The notes under the pieces: generated by a model
What the model was told of the DNA's origin: nothing
What the model saw: only the letters and a program-made list of their open reading frames with translations
The model's database searches: none
Made by a program: the position numbers and the translations under genes
NCBI RefSeq assembly: GCF_018885305.1
Contig: NZ_CP076544.1
Span: 1,488,001 to 1,552,000 of the forward strand
Length of the DNA stretch: 64,000 nucleotides
Reading direction: 5' to 3'
From: Curtobacterium sp. L6-1
GTDB lineage: Bacteria > Actinomycetota > Actinomycetes > Actinomycetales > Microbacteriaceae
Shown: positions 1 to 10,210 of the stretch, piece after piece
Position numbering within the stretch: the stretch's first letter is position 1
How the letters are laid out: every line of letters starts with the position of its first letter

Positions 1-310
1 CCATCTGCAGGATCGTCTTGACGCGGTCGCGGATCGAGTCGGCGGTGGCCCCGGCGAAGGTCTCGGCGCAGTCGCCGCCCTGCAGCAGGAAGGCGCGGCC
101 CTGCGCGGCTGCGGCCAGACGGTCACGGAGCTGGTCGACCTCGCCCGCGAAGACGAGCGGCGGCAGCGTGGCGATCTCGGCGGACGCGGCCTCGGCCGCG
201 GCGGGGTCGGGCCAGGTCGGCTGCTGCTTGATCGGGAGCGTGCGCCAGTGGTCGAGACCCGCGATCACGTCGGGATCCTGCAGGGTGAGGGAGTCGATCG
301 ACTCGGACAA
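1..310 (-). CDS. aroG: Class II DAHP synthase (3-deoxy-7-phosphoheptulonate synthase), N-terminal part
   Basis: The gene runs off the left edge, so only about the first 103 residues are present. Translation from a TTG at 308-310 gives SESIDSLTLQDPDV, then LDHWRTLPIKQQPTWPDP and later LLQGGDCAETFAG. These are hallmarks of plant-like (class II) DAHP synthases, the first committed enzyme of the shikimate pathway, which joins phosphoenolpyruvate and erythrose 4-phosphate in the cytosol. The TTG start is chosen because a GAGG lies 6-9 nt upstream and the N-terminus then matches the family. It is the last visible gene of a leftward run with plsC (82 nt upstream) and the ROK kinase. The class is clear; the choice between the aroG and aroF symbols is naming convention. 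Confidence 0.9.
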   Translation of the reverse strand, partial: MSESIDSLTLQDPDVIAGLDHWRTLPIKQQPTWPDPAAAEAASAEIATLPPLVFAGEVDQLRDRLAAAAQGRAFLLQGGDCAETFAGATADSIRDRVKTILQM

Positions 311-391
311 GGCTGCACCTCGGTGTTCTGGTCGCGCGCGGCCGTCGGCGGCCGGCCGGCGGCGTCCCGACGGTTGCGGGACTGTCCGAGC

Positions 392-1117
392 CTACCGTCC
401 GGGGGTGGCGCGACGCTCCCGCATGACGGTCTCGCGCGCGGTGGTCGCCCGCTCCTTCACGCTCGTCGCGTAGACGTCCTCGTACTGCTGTCGGCTCAGC
501 CCACGGAGCTCGTGCATGATCTCGTCCGTGACGCTCCGGAGGATGAACCGGTCGGTCTCGAGGCCCTCGAAGCGCGAGAAGTCGAGCGGCTTGCCGAACA
601 CGACCCCGACGCGCTTGAACTTCGGGAACTTCTGCCCGATCTGCTGCACCTCGCGCGTGCCGATCATCGCGACCGGCACGACGAGGACCCGGCCCTCGAG
701 GACCATGCGGGCGATGCCGGTGCGGCCGCGGTAAAGCGTTCCGTCCGGGCTCCGGGTGCCCTCGGGGTAGATGCCGAGCTGCTCACCGCGCGCCAGGACC
801 TGCAGGCCGGTGCGGAGCGACGCCTCGGACGCCTTGCCGCCGGAGCGGTCGATCGGCAGCTGCCCGATGGCGTTGAAGAACGTCTTCGTCGCCCAGCCCT
901 TGAGCCCCCGACCGGTGAAGTAGTCGCTCTTCGCCAGGAAGGACAGACGCCGGTCGAGCACCGCCGGCAGGATGACCGAGTCGATGAACGAGACGTGGTT
1001 CGAGGCGAAGATGACCGGTCCGGTGGTGGGCACGTACTCGCGGCCGATCACCCACGGCCGGAACAGCGTCAGGATGAGCGGGCCGAGCACGAAGTTCTTC
1101 AGCAGCCAGTAGAGCAT
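392..1117 (-). CDS. plsC: 1-acyl-sn-glycerol-3-phosphate acyltransferase (PlsC family)
   Basis: 241 aa. It carries the acyltransferase box N40-H41-V-S-F-I-D46 (NHX4D) and the EGTR box at 119-122, in the order and spacing of PlsC enzymes, which acylate lysophosphatidic acid to phosphatidic acid at the inner face of the membrane. The N-terminus (LLKNFVLGPLILTLF) is hydrophobic and probably membrane-associated. The C-terminus is short and basic (RERRATPGR). The start ATG lies 33 nt downstream of the ROK kinase stop, so the two are probably co-transcribed. Similar short actinobacterial paralogues may act on other acyl acceptors, so the exact substrate is inferred from family. Confidence 0.88.
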   Translation of the reverse strand: MLYWLLKNFVLGPLILTLFRPWVIGREYVPTTGPVIFASNHVSFIDSVILPAVLDRRLSFLAKSDYFTGRGLKGWATKTFFNAIGQLPIDRSGGKASEASLRTGLQVLARGEQLGIYPEGTRSPDGTLYRGRTGIARMVLEGRVLVVPVAMIGTREVQQIGQKFPKFKRVGVVFGKPLDFSRFEGLETDRFILRSVTDEIMHELRGLSRQQYEDVYATSVKERATTARETVMRERRATPGR

Positions 1118-1150
1118 CGTCGACTCCGTCGGGTGGGGGTGGGCTGGCGG

Positions 1151-2110
1151 TCAGGCCGTGCGAGCGTGGATGCGCGCGAGGTCGGCCGCGCCGACCACCC
1201 CGGCGTCGTTGACGAGCTCGGCGATGACGAAGTCGGGCTCCGGGTGGTAGCCGCGCGCCGGCAGGTTGTTGAGGTACGCCTGCTTGATCGGCTCCAGCAG
1301 CCGGTCCCCCGCGCTCGCGACGCCGCCGCCGAACACGAACAGCTGCGGGTCGAGCACCGCGGAGAGCGACGCGCACGCCTCGCCCAGGTGGCGACCGAGT
1401 CGGCGGAGCGCGGCCAGGGCGCCCGGGTCGTCAGCGAGGATGAGGTCCCCGACGATCGCGCCGTCGAGGTGCCCGCCGTTCGCGTCGCGGGCCTCGGCCA
1501 GGGCGACGCCGATGCCGCCGGCGTCCGCGACGTCGTTCGCCATCCGCTGGAGCGCGCGGCCGGAACCGTACTGCTCGATGCAACCGCGGGCGCCGCAGCC
1601 GCAGGGCAGACCGTTCGGGACGATGCGGAGGTGGCCGATCTCGCCGCCGGTGCCGAAGCCCCCGCGGAACAGGCGGTCCTCGGTGACGATCGCGCCACCG
1701 ACACCGGTGCCGATCGTGAGCATCGTCATGTCGGACACCAGGCGGCCGGCGCCGAAGCGGAACTCGGCCCAGCCGGCGGCGTTCGCGTCGTTGTCGACCG
1801 TGATGTGCAGGTCGCCGAGGCGCTCCTGCAGCTTCTGACGCAGGGGTTCGTTCCGCCAGCGGATGTTCGGCGTGTAGTAGACGATCGACTGCGAGGCGTC
1901 GATGAAGCCCGGGGCAGCGACGCCCACCGCACCGACCTGGTGCTGGAGGCTGAGGCGCTCGACCATCGACACGACGTCGTCGAGCATGGCGATCGGGTCC
2001 GCAGCGTTCGTGGCGACGCGGTCCTCGGCGAGGATCTCGCCGAGCTCCGTGACGACCGCTCCCGCGATCTTGGTGCCCCCGATGTCGATTCCGATGGCAT
2101 GCACGAACAC
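1151..2110 (-). CDS. glk: ROK family glucokinase
   Basis: About 319 aa. Near the N-terminus it has the ATP phosphate-binding motif DIGGTKIAG, then GTGVGGAIV, and the ROK zinc motif CGCGARGCIE. Together these mark ROK sugar kinases, here most like actinobacterial glucokinase (ATP or polyphosphate dependent), which makes glucose 6-phosphate. An in-frame ATG exists at 2158, but I prefer GTG at 2110, preceded by GGTAGG at suitable spacing; GTG at 2104 is a further alternative and gives the common VHAIGIDIGG start. It opens the leftward operon with plsC and the DAHP synthase and is divergent from the acyl-CoA synthetase. Sugar specificity cannot be read from the sequence. Confidence 0.85.
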   Translation of the reverse strand: MFVHAIGIDIGGTKIAGAVVTELGEILAEDRVATNAADPIAMLDDVVSMVERLSLQHQVGAVGVAAPGFIDASQSIVYYTPNIRWRNEPLRQKLQERLGDLHITVDNDANAAGWAEFRFGAGRLVSDMTMLTIGTGVGGAIVTEDRLFRGGFGTGGEIGHLRIVPNGLPCGCGARGCIEQYGSGRALQRMANDVADAGGIGVALAEARDANGGHLDGAIVGDLILADDPGALAALRRLGRHLGEACASLSAVLDPQLFVFGGGVASAGDRLLEPIKQAYLNNLPARGYHPEPDFVIAELVNDAGVVGAADLARIHARTA

Positions 2111-2246
2111 GGAGCCTACCGGTTCACCGCCCTCGCTCCGAACCTGCCGGGCGCTCACCGAACCCGCGAGTCGGCGTCCTATGCTGAGCGGGAGCCGACT
2201 CGACGATGAGCGGACTCACATCGAACGGGCCGACGAGGGAGTTGCC

Positions 2247-4145
2247 GTGACCGATCAGCGTGCCGACCGCACCACGTCCACCAGCAGGGGCGCGTCGCCC
2301 GCCGCGCACCGCTCCGAGCAGGACACGGGGCCCGTCGCCCCGGACCACGGCTCCGCCGCACGCCTGCTCGCCGACCGGGCCCGGCTCACCCCGGACCGAC
2401 CGATCCTCGCCGAGCGCACCGGGGACACCTGGACCGGCATCAGCGCGGCCGAGGTGCTGCGCCGGGTCCGCGGGATCGCGAAGGGCTTCGTCGCGGCCGG
2501 ACTCGAGCCGGGCGCCCACGTGGCGATCCTGTCCCGCACCCGCATGGAGTGGACGCTCGTCGACTTCGCGGTGTGGACCGCCGGCCTGGTGTCCGTCCCC
2601 GTGTACGAGACCAGCTCCCCCGACCAGGTCCGGCACATCCTGTCCGACTCGGAGTCGGTCGCGATCGTCGTCGAGCAGGAGGAGTACGCCCGTCGGGTCG
2701 CCGGGATCGCCGCCGACCTGCCCCACCTCGGGCAGCACTGGACGATCGACGGCGGCGGCCTCGACGACCTCACCCGCCTGGGCGAGGAGGTCACCGACGA
2801 CGAGCTCGACGCCCGCACCGCCACGGTCTCCGGGCGTGACGACGCGACGATCATCTACACCTCGGGCACGACCGGGCGGCCGAAGGGCTGCGTGCTCCGG
2901 CACGACAACTTCACCGCCACCGTCGAGGGCTCCACCGAGGCCATGTCGGAGATCGTCGCCGGGGACGCCTCGACGCTGCTGTTCATCCCGATGGCCCACG
3001 TCTTCGCCCGCTTCATCGCCGCGATGTCCGTCTCCGCCGGTGTGCTCGTCGGGCACGAGCCGGACACGAAGGACCTGCTGCGCGCGGTGTCCACGTTCAA
3101 GCCGACCTTCCTGCTGGCCGTCCCCCGCGTCTTCGAGAAGATCTACAACTCGTCCGAGCAGAAGGCCGACCTCGGCGGCAAGGGACGGATCTTCCGGGCC
3201 GCGGCCACCACCGCGGTCGCGCACTCCGAGGCCGTCGCCGCCGGTCGGGTGCCGTTCGGGCTCGCCCTGCGCTTCCGGCTCTTCGACAGGCTCGTGTACA
3301 GCAAGCTCCGCGACGCCCTCGGCGGCCGCGTGCGGTACGCGATCAGCGGTTCGGCGCCGCTCTCGCCGCGGCTGTCGCACTTCTTCCGCTCGATCGGCGT
3401 GCACATCCTCGAGGGCTACGGCCTGACCGAGACCACCGCCCCCGCGACCGTCAACCGGGCGACGGAGCTCCGGATCGGGACGGTCGGCCGGGCGCTGCCG
3501 GGCGTCGAGGTCCGGATCGCGGACGACCAGGAGATCCTCATCCGCGGCGTCGACGTCTTCGACCGCTACTGGCAGAACCCCGAGGCGACGGCGGCCGCGT
3601 TCCGCGACGGGTGGTTCCGGACGGGTGACCTCGGCCGCCTCGACGCGGACGGTGTCCTCACCGTGACGGGCCGGGCGAAGGAGCTCATCGTCACCGCGAG
3701 CGGCAAGAACGTCGCCCCGGCCCCGCTCGAGGACGCGATCCGCGAGCACCCCGTCGTCGGGCAGGTCGTCGTGGTAGGCGAGGGCAAGCCGTTCGTGGCC
3801 GCCCTCGTGACGCTCGACCGCGAGATGCTCCCCGGCTGGTGCGAGGCGCGCGGCATCACGCCGGCCCTCACGCCCGGCCAGGCCGCGCACGACGAGCGGG
3901 TGCAGCAGGCCGTGCAGGAGGCCGTCGACGCGGCGAACGCCCGGGTCTCCCGCGCCGAGTCGATCCGGTCGTTCTCGGTCGTCGACGCGGACCTCACCGA
4001 GGCGTCCGGCCACCTGACGCCGAAGCTCACCATCAAGCGCGCGGTCGTCCTGCGGGACTTCGCCGCCGACGTCGAGCACATCTACTCCGGCTCGGCGGTG
4101 CAGACGACGTCGACGCCGGTCGTGCCCTCGCGGCGACGCCACTGA
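2247..4145 (+). CDS. fadD: Long-chain fatty-acid-CoA ligase (AMP-binding, FadD15-like)
   Basis: About 632 aa. The ANL-superfamily P-loop YTSGTTGRPKG is near residue 205, the A5 motif GYGLTETTAP near 390, the hinge region GWFRTGDLG near 458, and a C-terminal PKLTIKR close to the usual catalytic lysine. The order and length fit bacterial long-chain acyl-CoA synthetases that activate fatty acids by adenylation and transfer to CoA. The GTG start at 2247 has GAGGGA 6-11 nt upstream; the open frame extends further 5' but crosses the divergent kinase start. The last residues (SRRRH) precede a strong hairpin. Chain-length specificity is unknown. Confidence 0.9.
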   Translation: MTDQRADRTTSTSRGASPAAHRSEQDTGPVAPDHGSAARLLADRARLTPDRPILAERTGDTWTGISAAEVLRRVRGIAKGFVAAGLEPGAHVAILSRTRMEWTLVDFAVWTAGLVSVPVYETSSPDQVRHILSDSESVAIVVEQEEYARRVAGIAADLPHLGQHWTIDGGGLDDLTRLGEEVTDDELDARTATVSGRDDATIIYTSGTTGRPKGCVLRHDNFTATVEGSTEAMSEIVAGDASTLLFIPMAHVFARFIAAMSVSAGVLVGHEPDTKDLLRAVSTFKPTFLLAVPRVFEKIYNSSEQKADLGGKGRIFRAAATTAVAHSEAVAAGRVPFGLALRFRLFDRLVYSKLRDALGGRVRYAISGSAPLSPRLSHFFRSIGVHILEGYGLTETTAPATVNRATELRIGTVGRALPGVEVRIADDQEILIRGVDVFDRYWQNPEATAAAFRDGWFRTGDLGRLDADGVLTVTGRAKELIVTASGKNVAPAPLEDAIREHPVVGQVVVVGEGKPFVAALVTLDREMLPGWCEARGITPALTPGQAAHDERVQQAVQEAVDAANARVSRAESIRSFSVVDADLTEASGHLTPKLTIKRAVVLRDFAADVEHIYSGSAVQTTSTPVVPSRRRH

Positions 4146-4188
4146 GGGAGCCACTGCGGTCGCCGTCCGGCGGCGACCCCGTGACCGC

Positions 4189-4233
4189 CTGGAGGCCCGT
4201 CACCCGTCTGCGAGACGGGTGACGGGCCTCCAG
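4189..4233. terminator. Perfect 21-bp stem, 3-nt loop hairpin
   Basis: Two exactly complementary 21-nt arms (4189-4209 and 4213-4233) flank the loop GCG. It starts 43 bp after the acyl-CoA synthetase stop, in a region where the next genes point leftward, so it probably terminates transcription in both directions. There is no U-tract. The core GGAGGCCCGT recurs in the hairpin at 34117-34170. Confidence 0.75.
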
Positions 4234-4257
4234 TGCGTCGCCGCGGTGCGCCGGTGC

Positions 4258-4304
4258 CGGAGCCGACCGAGGTGTCGGAGCCGACCGGGGGTCGGAGCCG
4301 ACCG
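4258..4304. repeat. Short tandem repeat, three copies of CGGAGCCGACCG
   Basis: The 12-mer CGGAGCCGACCG starts at 4258, 4276 and 4293 (periods 18 and 17) in the non-coding stretch between the hairpin and the small leftward ORF. It is itself partly self-complementary. No function is evident. Confidence 0.5.
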
Positions 4305-4355
4305 GGAGTGTCGGTGGCCCGGGGGTCTCGGTGGGCTCCGGACGGAGCCCGCGGC

Positions 4356-4487
4356 TCAGGCCTGCGGGACCTCCGGGGAGTCGATCGGGTCGAGCACCGC
4401 GGTCGCGGCCGTGCTCGTCGAGACCGGCTCGGGTCGGCGGTTGGTGCGGGTGCGGTGCGAGCTGAGCTCGTCGTTCTGAGGTGCCAT
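4356..4487 (-). CDS. Small hypothetical protein, 43 aa
   Basis: A possible short gene beginning MAPQNDELSSHRTRTNRR and ending DPIDSPEVPQA. The ATG at 4487 is preceded by GAGGACGAGCACG, a usable ribosome-binding site. The product is hydrophilic, with a basic centre and acidic C-terminus, and no membrane segment. It lies 105 bp downstream of the exported protein at 4593-6107 on the same strand and could be co-transcribed with it. I do not recognise a family. Coding status rests on the start signal and its non-repetitive composition only. Confidence 0.35.
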   Translation of the reverse strand: MAPQNDELSSHRTRTNRRPEPVSTSTAATAVLDPIDSPEVPQA

Positions 4488-4592
4488 CGTGCTCGTCCTC
4501 GTACGTGGGATCGTCATCGGCGGGGTGACCGACGCGGATACGCTACCCCGCCGTCGGGCCGTCCCGACAATCCCGCGTCCGGGTGTCACCCG

Positions 4593-6107
4593 TCAGTGGT
4601 GCATGACGATGTTCGAGGGTGCCTCGGCGGTCGCGCTCGGGACCCCGGGGTGGGTCAGCGTGACCCGGATCCGGTAGCTCGACGCGGGCCGGTCCGCCAC
4701 CGAGAAGACGACCGAGTTCGACCCCTTGGTCACCGGGACGTCCCGCGCGATCGCGTGCCAGGTCGCCGTCGGTGCGGTGCGGGCGATGCTCACCGTCGCG
4801 GTCGTCCCCGACACCCAGGCGGCGTCGTGGAACCGCACGGTGGTCTTGCCGACGGCGGACGGATCGGCGCGCAGGTGGAGGGCCTTCAGGTGCCAGGTCA
4901 GCGCGCCCGGGTCCTCGTTCGGGTCGAACCGCAGGCCGGACACCGTGCGCTTCGACCAGCCCAGCCGGGGCGCGAGGGCGTCCTCGTCGAGGTCGTTCTG
5001 CTTGTTCAGGTCGATCGAGATCCGGCGGGCGTTCCGGCCCGAGTAGGTCAGCACGTCGTTGCCGATCTGCGGGACCGACGAGGTCGCGTCCCACCAGATG
5101 AGCCGGGCCATCTTGCCGCCGCCCGGGGTGCCCGCGAGCGAGTAGCGCCCGTCGTACGTGTAGTCGATCGACAGCCGGTGGTACTTGCTCGCCGAGAACC
5201 GCGAGACCGGCAGCAGCAGCTGCGAGTCGCCCTTGGCGGAGCCGGAGTTGCGCGCCGTCATCCCGGACGAGCCGTACCCGGTGATCGTGGCGTTGCGCAG
5301 CGTCGCGCCCTGCATCGCCGCCGGGCTCGTGAAGTCCCACGGACGGCCGCGCTGGGTCGTGGCCAGGTCCTCGCCCTGGTCGGGGTTCGGGGAGTCGACG
5401 ACCGGCCGCGGACGGGGCACGACGACGGTGCTGCCGTGCGTCCCCGGCGGGTAGGCCGCCTTCGCCCCGCCACTGCCGTGCAGCCGCACCCAGTCGATGG
5501 ACGCGGTGCCGGACTTCCCCGTCGGCAGGACCACCGGGTCGAGCCGCACCGAGACGATCTTGCCGCTCCACGGCTTCCGGGCCTGGAGCGTCGAGGCCTT
5601 GCTCAGCGCCAGGTCGTACACGTGGCTGCCGGCGGTGACCTCGAACGTCGTGCCGCCGCCGCACGCCGACGTCTTCTCGCGGCAGGTCCACCAGTAGACC
5701 GCCCCGATCTGCTTCGAGAAGGGCTGGTCCATGCTGAACGACAGGCTGCGGTAGGTCGACGCGTTCACCGAGCGGGACCCGCCGTCGCGTCCGTACGGCA
5801 GGCTGCCGCTCGTCGTGGACACGAGCGACACCGCGGTGTCGCCGACCAGGTGGACGCGGAGCTTGCCGTCCCGGAGCGACGAGGGGTTGTTCACCTCGTC
5901 GGTGTTCTGGTCCTCGACGTTCGAGTAGTCCCACGGGTCGCCGTGGACCTGCGAGGCGAAGTCGGGCGACTCGACCTCCCGGGTGGCGGCGGACGCCGGC
6001 GCAGCCGTCGGGACGACGCTGACGGTGGTGCCGACGAGCGCCGCGAGGGCGGCGGTGACGACGACGGACGCGGTGCGACGACGAGTCGTCCGGAGGCGGT
6101 GCTGCAT
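4593..6107 (-). CDS. Secreted protein with two related halves, function unknown
   Basis: 504 aa with a clear Sec signal peptide: basic MQHRLRTTRRR, a hydrophobic core, then the probable cleavage site ASA-A near residue 40. The mature protein is rich in Ser, Thr, Trp and Tyr. Two parallel segments start GDPWDYSNV (about residue 56) and GRPWDFTSP (about 254), and each is followed by a stretch with R-x-L-S motifs (YRSLSFSMD, YHRLSIDYT) and a WW or WWD segment, suggesting two copies of a beta-sandwich, carbohydrate-binding-like unit. A C-terminal part (HDAAWVSGTTATVSIAR) looks Ig-like. It may bind or process cell-wall polysaccharide, but no catalytic residues are identified. It is a single gene with its own 5' region. 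Confidence 0.75.
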   Translation of the reverse strand: MQHRLRTTRRRTASVVVTAALAALVGTTVSVVPTAAPASAATREVESPDFASQVHGDPWDYSNVEDQNTDEVNNPSSLRDGKLRVHLVGDTAVSLVSTTSGSLPYGRDGGSRSVNASTYRSLSFSMDQPFSKQIGAVYWWTCREKTSACGGGTTFEVTAGSHVYDLALSKASTLQARKPWSGKIVSVRLDPVVLPTGKSGTASIDWVRLHGSGGAKAAYPPGTHGSTVVVPRPRPVVDSPNPDQGEDLATTQRGRPWDFTSPAAMQGATLRNATITGYGSSGMTARNSGSAKGDSQLLLPVSRFSASKYHRLSIDYTYDGRYSLAGTPGGGKMARLIWWDATSSVPQIGNDVLTYSGRNARRISIDLNKQNDLDEDALAPRLGWSKRTVSGLRFDPNEDPGALTWHLKALHLRADPSAVGKTTVRFHDAAWVSGTTATVSIARTAPTATWHAIARDVPVTKGSNSVVFSVADRPASSYRIRVTLTHPGVPSATAEAPSNIVMHH

Positions 6108-6243
6108 GCGGCTGATCCCCTGACCTCGGCCGCCAAGGCGACGGCACGAGGTGACCGTACACAGCGGCGCGCCGCCGGTCAGTCCGCATTCCCGGGGACA
6201 ACCGCCCCCGCGTCCGGGGGTCAGCGCCCCGCGGGCAGCGTCG

Positions 6244-6738
6244 TCAGTGGAACCAGTCCTGTGCGCGGATGTCGCGGAGGGCCTGTCGCCGGGTCTCCGC
6301 GTCGAGCGTCATGACGTACACCGTGCCGTCGAGGTGGTCGCACTCGTGCTGCAGCGCCTCGGCCATCAGCCCGGTGCCCTCGAGTTCCACGGGCTCGCCG
6401 GCGACGTCGACGCCCCGCACCTTGGCGTACGGGAAGCGCTTCGTCGGGTAGGCCAGGCCGGGCACCGAGAGGCACCCCTCGTCCATGAGCTCGGGCTCCC
6501 CCGCAGTCTCGACGAGTTCCGGGTTGAGGACGTAGCCGACCTCGCCGTCCACGTTGTACGAGAACGCGCGGACGCCGACGCCGATCTGCGGCGCGGCCAC
6601 GCCGGCACGGCCGGGTTCGCGGACGGTGTCGAGGAGGTCCTGCACGAGTTCCCGGACACCGTCGGAACCGATCCGGACGGGGTCGGCGGGCGAACGGAGG
6701 ACAGGGTCGCCGAACAGGCGGATGGGACGGACGGTCAC
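6244..6738 (-). CDS. def: Peptide deformylase
   Basis: 164 aa with all three deformylase motifs: GVAAPQIG at 46-53 (GxGxAAxQ), EGCLSVP at 87-93 with metal ligand Cys89, and QHECDHLDG at 130-138 with His131, Glu132 and His135. It removes the N-formyl group from nascent proteins using a bound metal, normally iron. The GTG start lies 1 nt after the pyruvate carboxylase stop, so the two are read from one mRNA. Length is slightly short but complete. Actinobacteria often carry several deformylases, so essentiality of this copy is not implied. Confidence 0.95.
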   Translation of the reverse strand: MTVRPIRLFGDPVLRSPADPVRIGSDGVRELVQDLLDTVREPGRAGVAAPQIGVGVRAFSYNVDGEVGYVLNPELVETAGEPELMDEGCLSVPGLAYPTKRFPYAKVRGVDVAGEPVELEGTGLMAEALQHECDHLDGTVYVMTLDAETRRQALRDIRAQDWFH

Positions 6739-6739
6739 G

Positions 6740-9700
6740 TTACTGCAGCACCACCAGGAGGTCGCCGGCGTCCACCTGCTGGGTCACCGGGATCGCGAGA
6801 CGGCCGACGGTCCCCGCGACGGGAGCCGTGATGGCCGCTTCCATCTTCATCGCCTCGATGCTCGCCACGGCCTGTCCGGCTGCGACGACGTCACCGACGG
6901 CGACCTTGAGCGTCACGACCCCGGAGAACGGGGCGGCGACGTGGTTCGGGTCGGACCGGTCCGCCTGCTCGGCGGCCTTGGTCTCGACGGCGACGGAACG
7001 GTCCCGCACGGCCACGGGCCGCAGCTGTCCGTTCAGGGTCGCCATGACGGTCCGGATCCCCCGGGCGTCGACCTCGCCGATCGCCTCGAGCCCGACCAGC
7101 AGGTTCACCCCCGTCCCGAGCGGCACGACGTGCTCCTCGCCCGGGCGGAGACCGTAGAGGTAGTCGACCGTCGGCACGACCGACAGGTCGCCGTACTCGT
7201 CACGGACCTGCTGGAACTGGCGGGTCGGCTGCGCGAACAGCAGACGGTTGAGGGCCTGCTGCCGGACGGCGCCGGGGGTGTCCAGGGCGGCGCGCTCGTG
7301 CTCGGGCACGGGCGTCACCGCGATGTGGACGTCACGGCCGGCGAGCACCTTCGAGCGGAAGGGCTCCGGCCACCCACCCGGCAGGTCGCCGAGCTCCCCC
7401 GCCATGAAGCCGACGACCGAGTCCGGGATGTCGTACTTCTCCGGGTGCTGCTCGAAGTCGGCCGGGTCGGCGTCCACGGCCGCGAGCTGCAGCGCGAGGT
7501 CCCCGACGACCTTCGATGAGGGCGTGACCTTCGGCGGACGCCCGAGGATCCGGTTCGCCTCGGCGTACCAGTCCTCCACCTGCTCGAACCGGTCGCCGAG
7601 GCCGAGCGCGATGGCCTGCTGGCGGAGGTTCGACAGCTGTCCGCCCGGGATCTCGTGCTTGTAGACGCGTCCGGTGGGACCGGCGAGCCCGGACTCGAAC
7701 GGCGCGTATACCCGGCGGACCGCCTCCCAGTAGGGCTCGAGGTCGCCGACGGCACCCAGGTCGATGCCGGTGTCGCGCTCGGTGTGGGCCAGGGCCGCGA
7801 CGAGGGCGGACATGCTCGGCTGGCTGGTCGTTCCCGCCATCGGTGCCGCCGCGACGTCGACCGCGTCCGCACCGGCACGCGATGCCGCCAGGAGGGTCGC
7901 GAGCTGGCCGCCGGCAGTGTCGTGCGTGTGCACGTGCACGGGCTGGTCGAAGCGCTCCCGCAGCGCGGTGACGAGGCGCTCGGCAGCGCCGGCGCGGAGG
8001 AGGCCCGCCATGTCCTTGATCCCGATGACGTGCGCGCCCGCCTCGACCATCTGCTCCGCGAGCCGGAGGTAGTAGTCGAGCGTGTAGAGGTCCTCGGCGG
8101 GGTCGAGGAGGTCGCCGGTGTAGCAGAGCGCCGCCTCGGCGACGGCCGTGTCGGTGGCGAGCACCGCCTCCAGGGCGGGCCGCAACTGGCTGACGTCGTT
8201 GAGCGCGTCGAACACGCGGAAGACGTCGACGCCGGTGGCGGCGGCCTCGGCCACGAACGCGTCGGTGACCTCGGTCGGGTACGGGGTGTAGCCGACCGTG
8301 TTCCGACCGCGCAGCAGCATCTGGATGGGGATGTTCGGCATCGCCTGGCGGAGCGACGCGAGACGCTCCCACGGGTCCTCGCCGAGGAAGCGGAGCGCGA
8401 CGTCGTAGGTGGCGCCGCCCCAGGCCTCGACGCTGAGCAGCTGCGGCGTCAGTCGGGCGACGTGCGGGGCGACCGCCACCAGGTCCTTCGTGCGGACGCG
8501 GGTGGCCAGGAGCGACTGGTGCGCGTCCCGCATCGTGGTCTCGGTGACGGCGAGGGCGGTCTGGGCGCGGAGCGACTCCGCCCACGCTGCCGGGCCGAGC
8601 TGCCGGAGCAGGTCGCGCTGTCCCTCGGGAACCGGCGCGGTCAGGTCGGTCGCGGGCAGCTTGGACGCCGGGTCGACGACGTGCGCCGCGGGCGACCCGT
8701 TCGGCTTGTTCACCGTGACGTCGGCCAGCCAGCTGAGCACCTTCGTGCCGCGGTCCTTCGACACGTGGCCGGCGAACAGCTGCGGCCGCTCGCCGATGAA
8801 CGCGGTCGAGACGTCGCCGCGGGCGAAGTCCGGGTCCTCGAGGACGGCCTGCAGGAACGGGATGTTCGTGCTGACGCCCCGGATGCGGAACTCGGCGAGG
8901 GCACGACGCGCCCGGGCGACCGCCGCCGGGAAGTCCCGTCCGCGGCAGGTCATCTTCGCGAGCATGGAGTCGAAGTGCGGGCTGATCTGCGCGCCCGTCG
9001 CGACCGTGCCGCCGTCGAGGCGGACGCCCGCGCCGCCGGGGCTCCGGTACGTGGTGATGCGGCCGGTGTCGGGACGGAAGCCCTGCGTCGGGTCCTCGGT
9101 GGTGATGCGGGTCTGCAGGGCGGCGCCGTGCACCGACACGGTGTCCTGCGTCAGCCCGAGCTCGGCGAGGGTGGCCCCGGCCGCGATGCGCATCTGCGAC
9201 TGCACGAGGTCGACGTCGGTGACCTCCTCGGTCACCGTGTGCTCGACCTGGATGCGCGGGTTCATCTCGATGAAGACGTGCTGTCCGGCACGCTCGCCCA
9301 CGGTGTCGAGCAGGAACTCCACGGTGCCCGCGTTGATGTAGCCGATCGAGCGCGCGAAGGCCACGGCGTCGCGGTGCAGCGCCGCGGCGATGGCGGGGTC
9401 GAGGTTCGGCGCCGGGGCGATCTCGACGACCTTCTGGTTGCGGCGCTGGACCGAGCAGTCCCGCTCGAAGAGGTGGATGGTGCCGGCTTCGTCGCCCGAG
9501 GCGTCCGCGAGGATCTGCACCTCGATGTGCCGCGGCCGCAGGACCGCCTGCTCGAGGAACATCGTCGGGTCGCCGAACGCACTGTCGGCCTCCCGCATGG
9601 CCTCCTCGAGTGCCGGGCGCAGCTCCGCCGGGGTCTCGACGCGGCGCATGCCCCGACCGCCACCGCCCGCGACGGCCTTCGCGAAGACGGGGAAGCCGAT

Positions 9701-10150
9701 CGCCTCGGCGCCAGCGACGAGCTCGTCGACGTCGCGGCTCGCCGGGGTGCTCGCGAGGACCGGGACCCCGGCCGCGATCGCGTGCTCCTTCGCGGTGACC
9801 TTGTTGCCGGCCATCTCGAGGACGTGCTCGCCGGGCCCGATGAAGGTGATGCCGGCCGCGGCCGCCGCGGCGGCGAGCTCGGGGTTCTCGGACAGGAAGC
9901 CGTAGCCCGGGTAGATCGCGTCGGCTCCCGACTCGCGGGCGACACGGATGATCTCGGAGACGTCCAGGTAGGCCCGGACCGGGTGTCCGCGCTCCCCGAT
10001 GAGGTACGCCTCGTCGGCCTTCAACCGGTGCAGGGAGTTGCGGTCCTCGTACGGGTACACCGCCACGGTGCGGGCACCGAGCTCGTACGCCGCACGGAAC
10101 GCTCGGATGGCGATCTCGCCACGGTTGGCGACCAGGATCTTGGTGAACAC
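6740..10150 (-). CDS. pyc: Pyruvate carboxylase
   Basis: 1136 aa, full length for a single-chain pyruvate carboxylase. The biotin carboxylase part begins [20 protein letters not shown] and includes the glycine-rich [12 protein letters not shown] and the [17 protein letters not shown] segment. The carboxyltransferase part starts around residue 530 ([20 protein letters not shown]). The C-terminal biotinyl domain has EAMKMEA with Lys1102 as biotin site. The enzyme makes oxaloacetate from pyruvate, bicarbonate and ATP to refill the TCA cycle. The GTG start has AAAGGGA upstream. It is divergent from the ParA-like gene with about 60 bp between, and is followed directly by def. Confidence 0.97.
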   Translation of the reverse strand: MFTKILVANRGEIAIRAFRAAYELGARTVAVYPYEDRNSLHRLKADEAYLIGERGHPVRAYLDVSEIIRVARESGADAIYPGYGFLSENPELAAAAAAAGITFIGPGEHVLEMAGNKVTAKEHAIAAGVPVLASTPASRDVDELVAGAEAIGFPVFAKAVAGGGGRGMRRVETPAELRPALEEAMREADSAFGDPTMFLEQAVLRPRHIEVQILADASGDEAGTIHLFERDCSVQRRNQKVVEIAPAPNLDPAIAAALHRDAVAFARSIGYINAGTVEFLLDTVGERAGQHVFIEMNPRIQVEHTVTEEVTDVDLVQSQMRIAAGATLAELGLTQDTVSVHGAALQTRITTEDPTQGFRPDTGRITTYRSPGGAGVRLDGGTVATGAQISPHFDSMLAKMTCRGRDFPAAVARARRALAEFRIRGVSTNIPFLQAVLEDPDFARGDVSTAFIGERPQLFAGHVSKDRGTKVLSWLADVTVNKPNGSPAAHVVDPASKLPATDLTAPVPEGQRDLLRQLGPAAWAESLRAQTALAVTETTMRDAHQSLLATRVRTKDLVAVAPHVARLTPQLLSVEAWGGATYDVALRFLGEDPWERLASLRQAMPNIPIQMLLRGRNTVGYTPYPTEVTDAFVAEAAATGVDVFRVFDALNDVSQLRPALEAVLATDTAVAEAALCYTGDLLDPAEDLYTLDYYLRLAEQMVEAGAHVIGIKDMAGLLRAGAAERLVTALRERFDQPVHVHTHDTAGGQLATLLAASRAGADAVDVAAAPMAGTTSQPSMSALVAALAHTERDTGIDLGAVGDLEPYWEAVRRVYAPFESGLAGPTGRVYKHEIPGGQLSNLRQQAIALGLGDRFEQVEDWYAEANRILGRPPKVTPSSKVVGDLALQLAAVDADPADFEQHPEKYDIPDSVVGFMAGELGDLPGGWPEPFRSKVLAGRDVHIAVTPVPEHERAALDTPGAVRQQALNRLLFAQPTRQFQQVRDEYGDLSVVPTVDYLYGLRPGEEHVVPLGTGVNLLVGLEAIGEVDARGIRTVMATLNGQLRPVAVRDRSVAVETKAAEQADRSDPNHVAAPFSGVVTLKVAVGDVVAAGQAVASIEAMKMEAAITAPVAGTVGRLAIPVTQQVDAGDLLVVLQ

Positions 10151-10210
10151 GAGGTCCCTTTCAGCCCGGGTTGAGGTCTCCCAACCTTACTGGCGGTAAC
10201 GTTGCTCATC

